Below, in pieces: positions 19,209 through 26,768 of a stretch of DNA of 64,000 nt. Location of the stretch: contig NZ_JAEHFV010000003.1 of assembly GCF_016522065.1 (NCBI RefSeq), forward strand, positions 248,001 to 312,000, written 5' to 3'. This stretch comes from Flavobacterium agrisoli. GTDB taxonomy: Bacteria > Bacteroidota > Bacteroidia > Flavobacteriales > Flavobacteriaceae. Every line of letters begins with the position of its first letter. Position 1 is the stretch's first letter. Position numbers and translations under genes: made by a program. The notes beneath the pieces were generated by a model, which was given only the letters and a program-made list of their open reading frames with translations, did not search any database and had not been told where the DNA came from.

Positions 19209-19984
19209 CACGTTCTTAATATAAAATGTTGCTTGGATTGTTCTCTTCTAAAAAAAACAAATCCCCACTGAAAACTATCAATCGTTACAGTAACTTTCGG
19301 ATGATTTTTAATTTGTTCCCAAGCCGATTCCATTTCGGCCGACCAATGAATGTCATCGAAAATCCAAACTGAATCATTTGTTGCGGTGGAAAGTAATTTT
19401 TCAAAATATAACAAAGTCGCTTTTTCGGAATGGTTGCCATCAAAATAAATCATATCGATTTTTGAATCTAGCGGTAATTGATTTAAATAAGTTTCGAAAG
19501 CCGTGTTGTGCAACGAAATGTTTTGTAGTTGAAAAGTATCAAATAGGTTTTGCGCTATTTGGGAAGTTTCAGGGCATCCTTCCAAAGTGGTTACTTTACA
19601 GGAAGAATTGGCTAAAGCCATAGCTGAAGTTGCCAAGCCAAGGGAAGTACCAAGTTCCAAAATCGTTTTGGGTTGGTAAAAACGTACTATTCGAAATAAC
19701 AATTGCGCTCTTTTAACAGAAATTCCAGCATTTTTGGCAATAGCAGCAACGGAGCGTGTATTGCTTTTAAAAACTTTAGAACCTGCTCCAAAATCCGTAA
19801 TCGTAATGTGAGTTTTATTTTGCAAAACCGAATTTCGAATTTCTTGTAGAATTTGATATTCAGGTTTCGCCTTTTTGTCATACCAACATCGGGTTAATAG
19901 CAAAAAAACAAAAGGCGAATGCACACTATGCTCGTTTTTTGAATGCCATAAAAAATGTAAATACGCCCGAATTTGAAAAAACAT
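19208..19984 (-). CDS. Class I SAM-dependent methyltransferase (O-methyltransferase-like)
   Basis: The ATG at 19984 is preferred over an upstream TTG. About 258 residues; the Rossmann SAM-binding motif is PKTILELGTSLGLATSAMAL, with an acidic loop after strand 2 (VTTLEGCPETSQIAQNLF) and DMIYFDGNHSEKATLLYFEK, the metal/substrate region seen in catechol-type O-methyltransferases. The N-terminal AYLHFLWHSKNEHSVHSPFV segment is characteristic of a Bacteroidetes subfamily. The substrate is unknown. It lies immediately downstream of the DUF1080 gene with only a few bases between, in an operon with the cupin gene. Confidence 0.85.
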   Translation of the reverse strand: MFFQIRAYLHFLWHSKNEHSVHSPFVFLLLTRCWYDKKAKPEYQILQEIRNSVLQNKTHITITDFGAGSKVFKSNTRSVAAIAKNAGISVKRAQLLFRIVRFYQPKTILELGTSLGLATSAMALANSSCKVTTLEGCPETSQIAQNLFDTFQLQNISLHNTAFETYLNQLPLDSKIDMIYFDGNHSEKATLLYFEKLLSTATNDSVWIFDDIHWSAEMESAWEQIKNHPKVTVTIDSFQWGFVFFRREQSKQHFILRT

Positions 19985-19990
19985 TACCAA

Positions 19991-20662
19991 TTATTTTTTT
20001 AATTTTTGAATAGTAATGTTTTTAAAATCAATAGGATATCCTTCGTATTGTAATAAAATTCGACCTTTATTTACCGAGGCATTCGATGCTTCATTGACAA
20101 TTTCACCGTTTAAAATTTGTGTAATTTTTCCTTCTGAACAAGTTACAGTTAAAGTATTCCATTCGCCAGCAGGTTTTTCGTTATTTTTAAAGAATTTTGA
20201 AACAACACTTTTTCCAGGTGTATTTTGGACACCGTTGATTGTGGCGGTTACTTCTTGCAAAAAAACAAAATCACCTGTGGCATTTTCTTTTATTTGGTAT
20301 TGAATACCTTTTGGCCATAATTCATCGGATGTATTTTCTGGAACCCAATACATCACACCACTGTTTTTTTTATCTGATTTTCGAACAAATTGAGTATCAG
20401 TATTCCAACGAAAATTAACCGAAAGAACAAAATTATCATAACTTTTATTACTCATTAAATAACCTGCATTGGCGCCATACATGCGAATCATTTTGTCGGA
20501 AACAGAAAAAACAGCATCGGCTTTTTCGTTTTTACCCGTTTCACTTTGGTAAGCATACCAACCTTTTAAGTTTTTCTGATTAAACAGACATGTTTTTTTT
20601 TGAGCCGCGACCAAAAGGGTTGCACTACAAGCTAGTGCTACATATAAAGATTTAAAATTCAT
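19991..20662 (-). CDS. Exported DUF1080 (3-keto-disaccharide hydrolase-like) protein
   Basis: 223 residues: signal peptide MNFKSLYVALACSATLLVAA, then a single DUF1080/PF06439 concanavalin-like domain. Typical features are LFNQKNLKGWYAY near the start, a middle NSGVMYWVPENTSDELWPKG and IQYQIKE, and a terminal RILLQYEGYPIDFKNITIQK. Some members hydrolyse 3-keto-glycosides; others are lectin-like. It follows the cupin gene by 3 bases, so the two are probably translated from one mRNA. Export suggests a role in glycan breakdown. Confidence 0.88.
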   Translation of the reverse strand: MNFKSLYVALACSATLLVAAQKKTCLFNQKNLKGWYAYQSETGKNEKADAVFSVSDKMIRMYGANAGYLMSNKSYDNFVLSVNFRWNTDTQFVRKSDKKNSGVMYWVPENTSDELWPKGIQYQIKENATGDFVFLQEVTATINGVQNTPGKSVVSKFFKNNEKPAGEWNTLTVTCSEGKITQILNGEIVNEASNASVNKGRILLQYEGYPIDFKNITIQKLKK

Positions 20663-20665
20663 GAT

Positions 20666-21013
20666 TTAATGCGTTAAATTAAGAAAGTCTTCTCTAATCG
20701 GCGAAAATCCATCCACTAAAGTTACTTTTTCGGTTAGGGTTTGAATGGCGTGTTTTAAATTAGAAGCTACCTTAAAAACATCTCCTTTTTGAAGTAAATA
20801 TTCTCTATCTTCAATAAATAATTTCAAAGAACCTTCCGCGATATACGAAATTTGCTCGTGAGGATGACTGTGAAATGGATCTGGATTTTTCATCGGTCCA
20901 TCTGTTATCTCGATTACAGTTACCATCAATTGTTCTAAGTGTATGATTTTGCGTTGTAACGACATATTGCCATTAACGGCTTCAAAATTTTCGTTGTGTT
21001 TTATGACTTCCAT
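20666..21013 (-). CDS. Small cupin-domain protein
   Basis: 115 residues forming one cupin barrel. Motif 1 is PFHSHPHEQISYIAEGSLKL, with metal-binding histidines HSHPHE, and motif 2 is around GDVFKVASNLKHAIQTL. It is probably a cytoplasmic metal-binding enzyme or sensor; the substrate cannot be read from the sequence. It is the first gene of the operon with the DUF1080 protein and the methyltransferase. Confidence 0.88.
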   Translation of the reverse strand: MEVIKHNENFEAVNGNMSLQRKIIHLEQLMVTVIEITDGPMKNPDPFHSHPHEQISYIAEGSLKLFIEDREYLLQKGDVFKVASNLKHAIQTLTEKVTLVDGFSPIREDFLNLTH

Positions 21014-21065
21014 AAGAATTTGATTGATTTATTTGTGTAAGGATTCAAGTTCGTTTCTTTAATTT

Positions 21066-22262
21066 TCACTCTACATAATCTTGTAAATAAGCAAAACGAG
21101 GTGTGAGTTTGCCATTTTCTGCAATTTTGGCACGTTCTAAAATACCATCTTTATCGTTATTAAAAAAAGCAGGAAAAACATGTTCTAAAATCTGTTCAGC
21201 AAAACCATTGCTGGCGTCAACGGGCAGACTACAAGGCAAATTATCGACTGCCATCACAACAATTGCCGCTGGATGAAAAATATCAACTTCAGAATTAGTC
21301 GCGGGCAAATAGCCATAGTACGGTTCTTTTATAGTTGAAATCCGTAAAGTACTTTCTAAACTGCCTTTTAAATCGCACGAAATATCGGCAATTACCCGAA
21401 TGTTGCAATCATTTGATTTAAGCATTTCTTGCGTTAAAATTTTGGGAGCTTTTGGATGATGAAAATGAGCTGTAATGTAAATATCCGAAACTTTAGTATA
21501 CGATTCAAAAGCAGATTCGTAAGCTTCTGGATGGTTATGGAAAGTAGTTTCTTCGGAATTTTGATTTTCTTTAATCGTATTATAATCTGAAGAACTAAGT
21601 TGAACAAACACTGGCTGCGCGTATTTTTTGGTCAAGAAATTTTCGGGTGTAACTTCTTTTACTTTAATAGCTTTTAAAAGTTCCTGAACGCCGCTTCCTA
21701 CTCGTCCTTTCCCGGTTATGACAATTTTTATCGGTGGAAGCGTTATCCGTTTTAAAGCCGAAATTACATTATCTTTTGAATTTAGTGTTTCCGCTTTTGG
21801 TAATTTAAAAAGTTCAAATTTAATTCCGAAGGCTCTAATGGCATTATAAGCTCCTACTAATCCGGCATAATAACCAAAACCAATTAAGCGCTTGTTTTGA
21901 GCATCTACTACGGTTTCATAATCATACAATGTACATTTTTTAGTCAAAATAGCGCGCAATAAATCACGGTTATGGAGTTGTTTTTTTATGGTATGCGAAA
22001 ACAAAAAATAAGCTGTATTAGGGAGTAAATAGTCAACAGGAATTTCTTTCACACCAAAAATGACATCACAATTTTGTAAATTTTCAACTACCGGAATAGA
22101 AATACTTTCATATTCGGCATCTGAGAAGGCTCGCTCATCCGAATGTTCCACAACAATTTCGACGTTGGGGTACATTTCTATTATTTTTTTAGCTGCATTA
22201 GGAGGTAAAACGACTCTTTTATCAGGTGGATTTTTTCGTTCTCTACAAATTCCGAATTTCAT
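21066..22262 (-). CDS. NAD(P)-dependent dehydrogenase of the alanine dehydrogenase/saccharopine dehydrogenase (LYS1-like) superfamily
   Basis: 398 residues. The N-terminal AlaDh/PNT domain starts MKFGICRERKNPPDKRVVLP and has VEHSDERAFSDAEYES and DVIFGVKEIP. The nucleotide-binding part has IVITGKGRVGSGVQELLKA with a GxGxxG-type loop. Later, VIADISCDLKGSLESTLR and FHPAAIVVMAVDNLPCSLP match the saccharopine dehydrogenase (lysine-forming) type. The family interconverts amino and keto acids, in this subgroup with lysine and 2-oxoglutarate as a likely pair; the substrate is inferred. It is upstream of and codirectional with the cupin operon, with 52 bases between. Confidence 0.82.
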   Translation of the reverse strand: MKFGICRERKNPPDKRVVLPPNAAKKIIEMYPNVEIVVEHSDERAFSDAEYESISIPVVENLQNCDVIFGVKEIPVDYLLPNTAYFLFSHTIKKQLHNRDLLRAILTKKCTLYDYETVVDAQNKRLIGFGYYAGLVGAYNAIRAFGIKFELFKLPKAETLNSKDNVISALKRITLPPIKIVITGKGRVGSGVQELLKAIKVKEVTPENFLTKKYAQPVFVQLSSSDYNTIKENQNSEETTFHNHPEAYESAFESYTKVSDIYITAHFHHPKAPKILTQEMLKSNDCNIRVIADISCDLKGSLESTLRISTIKEPYYGYLPATNSEVDIFHPAAIVVMAVDNLPCSLPVDASNGFAEQILEHVFPAFFNNDKDGILERAKIAENGKLTPRFAYLQDYVE

Positions 22263-22446
22263 TTATAACTTATGAATTAAAATTTGTTACATTTATAACA
22301 AATTGAGTTAATTTTTTGTTGTTATTTTAAGAAAATAAAACAAGCAAATAGCACATGCGCTGATAGACAACAATATAGTAGACTTAGATTGTTAAAATCA
22401 GTCTTTTACACTACATTTTCTGCCGGTTCATCTTTATTCAATTTGA

Positions 22447-22454
22447 TATATTTG
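22447..22454 (+). promoter_or_regulatory. -7 promoter element of the serine hydrolase gene
   Basis: TATATTTG matches the Bacteroidetes -7 box perfectly. It is only 11 bases before the ATG at 22466, which would leave a 5' leader of just a few bases. The second ATG at 22475 may be the true start. Confidence 0.55.
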
Positions 22455-22465
22455 CCATTATAAGC

Positions 22466-23671
22466 ATGACAAAAATGAATTTTCTTAAAAGTACAAATAT
22501 ACCACATTTACTGTTCCTTCTTTTAGTTTTAGGATCTTGTGGTAAAGATAAAAGTAAAAAATCTGATGAAAAAGTTGTAGTTGAAGATACCCTTCCTAAA
22601 ATGAAGCCTTTGCTACACGAAAAAAAACTTACTGCTAGTTATGTCAATTCGGTTAAACCCAGAATTGCACATTTTTACAATAAACTTTGGCCAAATAATA
22701 CAATGAATGGCGGTTTTTTGGTAGCTAAAAATGGGCAAGTTATTTTCGAAAAATACAATGGTTATGCCAATAGAAGTAAAAAAACCGATATTACAAAAGA
22801 TACTCCGTTGCACATTGCTTCGGTGAGTAAAGTCCTTACAGCAACTGCCGTGTTAAAATTGGTCGATGCTAATAAAATTCAATTGGATCAAAAAGTAAAT
22901 ACCATTTTAAAAACTTTTCCTTATCCAGAAGTTACGGTTAGAATGTTGTTAAATCACCGAAGTGGAATGCGACAATATTCATATTTTACGGATAGGAATA
23001 AAGAAATTTGGGACCGACATAACCAATTGACCAATGCCGATATTTTAAATATTATGGCTACTAAAGATATTGGTTTGGAGTACAAAACCGGAACACGTTT
23101 TATGTATTGCAATACCAATTATGCGATGTTAGCTTTAATTATCGAAAAAACTACAGGTTTAACTTATCCTGTTGCGATGAAAGAAATGATTTTTAAACCT
23201 TTGGGAATGAAAAACACCTATGTTTTTGATTTTGAAAAAGATAAAAAAACAGCTGTACCTTCTTATAAAGGTAATAATGTGCAAATAGGTTGGGATTATT
23301 TGGATTCTGTTTACGGTGATAAGAATATTTATTCTACTCCACGTGATTTATTGAAGTTTGATCGCGCACGTAATTCGCCTGAATTTTTAAATAAAAACTT
23401 ACGCAAACAAATTTATGTAGGCTACAGTAATGAACATAAAGGAAGAAAAAATTACGGATTGGGCATTCGAATGATTAATTGGGAAACAGGTCAAAACTTT
23501 TATTTCCATAACGGTTGGTGGCATGGTAACACGTCGTCTTATATAACCTTGCAAAAAGAAAATGTAACCATAATTGCGCTTTCCAATAAATTTACGAGAA
23601 CTACTTATGCGGTTCGGAAGTTAGTCCCTATTTTTGGAGATTATCCTTTTGGATTTCACGATGAGGAATAA
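22466..23671 (+). CDS. Serine hydrolase lipoprotein of the beta-lactamase/class C superfamily
   Basis: 401 residues; lipoprotein signal peptide ending LLVLGSCGKDKSK. The beta-lactamase-fold motifs are HIASVSKVLTA (nucleophile S119, K122 of SxxK) and FMYCNTNYAMLALII (YxN). A glycine/histidine segment (FYFHNGWWHGNTSSYITL) supplies the third motif in place of KTG. Such envelope esterase/peptidase-like proteins act on peptidoglycan peptides or esters; here the substrate is unknown. ATG 22466 or 22475 could be used. It is the last chromosomal protein gene before tmRNA and ends 66 bases from the tmRNA 5' end. Confidence 0.88.
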   Translation: MTKMNFLKSTNIPHLLFLLLVLGSCGKDKSKKSDEKVVVEDTLPKMKPLLHEKKLTASYVNSVKPRIAHFYNKLWPNNTMNGGFLVAKNGQVIFEKYNGYANRSKKTDITKDTPLHIASVSKVLTATAVLKLVDANKIQLDQKVNTILKTFPYPEVTVRMLLNHRSGMRQYSYFTDRNKEIWDRHNQLTNADILNIMATKDIGLEYKTGTRFMYCNTNYAMLALIIEKTTGLTYPVAMKEMIFKPLGMKNTYVFDFEKDKKTAVPSYKGNNVQIGWDYLDSVYGDKNIYSTPRDLLKFDRARNSPEFLNKNLRKQIYVGYSNEHKGRKNYGLGIRMINWETGQNFYFHNGWWHGNTSSYITLQKENVTIIALSNKFTRTTYAVRKLVPIFGDYPFGFHDEE

Positions 23672-23714
23672 TTAAACTGGTATTATTTTTGCGCATTAAT
23701 TCATGAAAATTTTG

Positions 23715-23722
23715 TAAGTTTG
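23715..23722 (+). promoter_or_regulatory. -7 promoter element of tmRNA
   Basis: TAAGTTTG is a perfect TAnnTTTG box 16 bases before the mature tmRNA 5' end. A TTG at 23689-23691 lies 23 bases upstream, at an acceptable -33 distance. Confidence 0.65.
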
Positions 23723-23737
23723 CACCCTTGCAAAAAA

Positions 23738-24132
23738 GGGGTCGACTGGTTTTGACAGCGAGTCGAATTGAACAGTAAGCACGTCGAGCATTGAGACCTT
23801 GCTCGTAAATATAAGATCTCAAACTTTTACACGGCGAAAATAATTACGCTTTAGCTGCATAATCCGAATTATAGTACGATTGCGCCACGTCTCTACAAGG
23901 TAGGGAAGCTGGATTCTCCTGGAAAGCCTTGGTTTGTGGCGTTCCATCAAGGGGAACCGTAAAAATAAACCTAGATGACCATGAGCTTCGGGTGGTTTTC
24001 GAAAATTAAGAAGATAAGTGTTGTGTGGCGGTTTCTGGCCTAGCTCAACATCGAAGAATCAATCAGGAACTAAACGTGTAGAAAGCTCTTTAGTTGCTTG
24101 TTTGGACCCGGGTTCGATTCCCGGCGACTCCA
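23738..24132 (+). ncRNA. ssrA: Transfer-messenger RNA (tmRNA)
   Basis: About 395 nt. The acceptor stem is GGGGTCG at 23738-23744 paired with CGACTCC at 24125-24131, with A24132 as discriminator; CCA is not encoded. The TTTTGACAGCGA segment follows the acceptor as in other tmRNAs, and the T-arm is GGGTTCGATTCCC. The tag reading frame at 23833-23862 encodes GENNYALAA then TAA, the flavobacterial degradation tag. It rescues stalled ribosomes together with SmpB. The 3' end is an attachment site for the adjacent island. Confidence 0.96.
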
Positions 24133-24135
24133 CTT
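24125..24135 (+). other. Candidate island attachment site (left copy, in tmRNA 3' end)
   Basis: CGACTCCACTT, the 3' acceptor strand of tmRNA plus two bases, recurs exactly at 48488-48498. tmRNA 3' ends are well-known integration sites. Eleven bases is short, so this is a candidate only. Confidence 0.45.
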
Positions 24136-24138
24136 AAG

Positions 24139-24170
24139 GAGACAACTAGTTAATAGTTGTCTCTTTTTTT
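24139..24170 (+). terminator. Terminator of tmRNA
   Basis: A 10-bp perfect stem (GAGACAACTA / TAGTTGTCTC) is followed by eight T residues directly after the tmRNA 3' end. Confidence 0.9.
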
Positions 24171-24320
24171 ATGCCTATAAGTCCACATTTCTCAGGCTTT
24201 ACAGACTTATGTGTTAGGTTCGATTTTTTCATGAGGAATCCTTAGTCTGTTTAAGATAAACAGTCTCGAAGCAGTTTTATTAGAGATATGATCGGGGCTG
24301 AATAATGGTTCGAAGTCCCG

Positions 24321-24485
24321 TTAAGGATATAGTATTTTCTTCTCTCTGGGTTTATCGTAATTTTTTGATACTAAATATAACAATTCCAATATCATTTTGG
24401 CTTCATCTTCGTTTATCTGAATGCCGTTCTTAGAAAGAATAGCAATTGCTTTTTCTACTGAAACATTCTTCTCAATAAAGTTCAT
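24321..24485 (-). CDS. Small protein coupled to the serine recombinase
   Basis: 54 residues, MNFIEKNVSVEKAIAILSKN..., with a helix-turn-helix-like amphipathic pattern (GIQINEDEAKMILELLYLVS). Its ATG overlaps the recombinase stop as ATGA, so translation is probably coupled. I recall similar short proteins next to Bacteroidetes mobile-element recombinases, but their role is not known to me. It could be a recombination directionality factor or a regulator; that is a guess. The 185 bases between its stop and the tmRNA hold the tmRNA terminator and small hairpins but no other gene. Confidence 0.7.
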   Translation of the reverse strand: MNFIEKNVSVEKAIAILSKNGIQINEDEAKMILELLYLVSKNYDKPREKKILYP

Positions 24486-25987
24486 CTTTTTTCAGTTTTT
24501 CGGTTATCTTTTTTTGATAGTATTTTTAAAAATGCTTGATTCAAATCTAAAGATAGATCTCCAGTTTTATAATCAACATTAGTGGGTGGGATAAGATTTA
24601 CAAGATGTCTTTTGTCTGAGACCTCAAATTCAGAAAATCTTTGAAAGATTGCGACTAACGCTTTCTCTTCTATTTGACTTTTCTTATCAATAGCTTTTAA
24701 TTTAATTAAAATATCACGTACTTCCTTTTTAAGATTTTTGGTGTTCACTTGATTCTCTTTTTTTAATTCGTTGTAGTCATCGAGTTTTAATATTCCGGAA
24801 ATAAATAATTTTCTGCCTTGAGAGAGTGTTAAACTCTCGTCATTTATTTTTCTCTCTAATACTTTCTTTGCAGATAAATAACTTGCTTTCTGTGTCTTTA
24901 TATTCTGGTCTTCCAAAATATTTTTAAATAATTCAATTGTATTATTTGAGAGCATCAATTGTTGAAGTTTCTTTTGATAGCAATCATTAAGAAAAATTGC
25001 ATTTATTCTTGTTTTACAGCGATTGCGACAATGGTAATATGGATATTTTTTTAATCTCCCTGCTGAAAAACTTCCGAGAAGTTTTCGATCACAAACTGGA
25101 CAGATTATAAACCCCTTAAGAAAAAACATTGATTGCAAATCATAATTTTTAGAAGTGATTTTTCTTTTAGTATTAATAACAGACTGGACCTGATTAAATA
25201 AAGCCTCAGATATCAATGGTTCATGTAATCCTTTTATCACTTGCTCTTCACCAGAGTCAAGTTTGACCGGTATAAGCCCGCAATAAACTGAATTATGCAA
25301 AATCCTGAAAAAGTGTGATCGTGAACATAACAATCCTTTATCTTTAGCTATTTTCATGATTTCAGATATTTTATGATCATTTTTCGCAACCTGCTTAAAA
25401 ATCCATTTTATAATTTCTGCTTCAGGCTCCTTAGGAGCGATGCCTTTTTTGCCGTCTATTGATATCAAATTGATAAATCCTAAAGGTGCCTTACTAGGAT
25501 ATCTCCCCATTAGCTTTGCTCGACGAATACCGTTCGAAGTATTTTGCGCTCTCCTTGCATTTTCTGCTTCTGGTACAGCCAAATATACAGCCAACATAAC
25601 TGTGCTTTCTGGCACAGAGAAATCAATTGGCTGGTCAATAGCTTTTGCAGTTGTCTTGTATTTCCGAAGCTTTCCAATCATTTCGTAAGCGTATTCAATA
25701 TTACGGCTGAATCTATCCCATTTGATAAAAAGAATATTTTTATCTTCTCCTGATGATTTCTTTTTAATTTCTGAAAATAATCGATTCCATTCTGGTCTAT
25801 TGAAATTCTTCGCAGAATAATCTTCGCGATAAATTCCTTTGACTTCGATATTATAGTATTTACAATATTTCAATAGTCTGTCTTCCTGCTCCGGCAAAGA
25901 GTAACCTTTTCTTTTTTGTTCGTCTGTACTTACACGAACGTATAAATAGGCTGATTTCATATTACTTAATGTATCTGATTTATTCAT
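24482..25987 (-). CDS. Large serine recombinase (site-specific integrase)
   Basis: 501 residues. The resolvase-type catalytic domain begins SAYLYVRVSTDEQKRKGYSL with nucleophile S20, and continues FIKWDRFSRN and the E-helix AVPEAENARRAQNTSNGIRR. A recombinase domain follows (KAPLGFINLISIDGKKG ... LHNSVYCGLIPVKLDSGEEQ). The zinc ribbon is CPVCDRKLLGS ... YYHCRNRC, and the C-terminal coiled coil (about 350-450) is typical of enzymes such as phiC31 and TnpX. It breaks and rejoins DNA at short att sites. A second ATG at 25960 is possible. Location beside tmRNA and at the end of foreign-looking DNA makes it the likely mover of the island. Confidence 0.95.
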   Translation of the reverse strand: MNKSDTLSNMKSAYLYVRVSTDEQKRKGYSLPEQEDRLLKYCKYYNIEVKGIYREDYSAKNFNRPEWNRLFSEIKKKSSGEDKNILFIKWDRFSRNIEYAYEMIGKLRKYKTTAKAIDQPIDFSVPESTVMLAVYLAVPEAENARRAQNTSNGIRRAKLMGRYPSKAPLGFINLISIDGKKGIAPKEPEAEIIKWIFKQVAKNDHKISEIMKIAKDKGLLCSRSHFFRILHNSVYCGLIPVKLDSGEEQVIKGLHEPLISEALFNQVQSVINTKRKITSKNYDLQSMFFLKGFIICPVCDRKLLGSFSAGRLKKYPYYHCRNRCKTRINAIFLNDCYQKKLQQLMLSNNTIELFKNILEDQNIKTQKASYLSAKKVLERKINDESLTLSQGRKLFISGILKLDDYNELKKENQVNTKNLKKEVRDILIKLKAIDKKSQIEEKALVAIFQRFSEFEVSDKRHLVNLIPPTNVDYKTGDLSLDLNQAFLKILSKKDNRKTEKR

Positions 25988-26318
25988 TAACGAATACTCT
26001 TAAGCAGATGAAATATTTAATTGAAAAAATATTTCAACTGTTATCAAATAGAACGTAATAAAGAATAAAAGATTTGAATATAATTGCCTAAAGTTAACAT
26101 CAAATTCTTCCTTAGCTTGTATTAATACTATTGCTTATAGTGTTCTTTATAAGTTTAGTTAATATAAATTTGACAAAGAATAATCATTTAATCTTTAATA
26201 TAAAACTTTAAAAATTAAAAAAATCTCCCTATTTTACCTCTATAATTTGTATTTTAGGATTGTTTTCATTTTTTATAAAACCTATAAATTCATTTCTCTA
26301 CCTGAAATTCCAATAAGA

Positions 26319-26397
26319 CTTTTATAAAAACCAATTCCAGATAAGAAACTTTTTGAATTTCAAATGGATTATGGAGAGTCACTTCAAAAAAGAAATT
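26319..26397 (+). repeat. Imperfect ~80-bp direct repeat, left copy
   Basis: This segment is about 80% identical to 47821-47900 in the same orientation, sharing blocks such as CTTTTATAAAAA, ATAAGAAACTT and TCAAATGGAT and ending GAAATT. It lies in the 597-base gap 25988-26584 between the recombinase and tracrRNA genes, which otherwise holds AT-rich DNA, a small TTCAACGTTGAA palindrome at 26422-26433, and no gene. Confidence 0.7.
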
Positions 26398-26584
26398 AAA
26401 TGAGGTTATTGTCCGGTCGGTTTCAACGTTGAAGGAAGGAGTTTTTCTAATTGTTTCTGAATCTCCAAAGAGTAAGAATGATTCTAAAGGATTTGGGCTA
26501 AGATGAAGACCAAGCGGTTAAGGTTATATTTTAAATCGTTTTAGCAATGCAATTGATAGAAAATATTATTCTTTTAAGGGCCAC

Positions 26585-26670
26585 AAAAAAGCCCCGAAGG
26601 TAGTCGAGGCACTAAATGTTTTCACAACGGAATAATCCTTATTGTGAATTGCTTTCAAAAATTGTAATAC
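26585..26670 (-). ncRNA. tracrRNA of the type II-C CRISPR-Cas system
   Basis: Transcribed leftwards, away from cas9. The anti-repeat at 26642-26665 is complementary over 24 consecutive bases to positions 2-25 of the CRISPR repeat read from the minus strand. Downstream come a nexus-type hairpin (AAGGATTATTCC), a GTTGTGAAAAC linker and a terminator stem GCCTCG...CGGGGC (26591-26610) followed by six T residues. This anti-repeat/nexus/terminator order is standard for Cas9 tracrRNAs. The 5' end is not determined and probably lies a little beyond 26670. It guides crRNA processing and loading of Cas9. Confidence 0.92.
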
Positions 26671-26768
26671 AATATTACTACTTTTTTTTATACCGTAATT
26701 ACGGTTTTCCTCAAATGTTTCAAAAAATAAAATTGTATGTTTATATCAACTATCGAAAAGCAATTTAA

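Noticed and set aside
26642..26665. Orphan CRISPR repeat copy upstream of cas9
   Set aside because: Only 24 bases match, and the adjoining nexus hairpin and terminator identify it as the tracrRNA anti-repeat.
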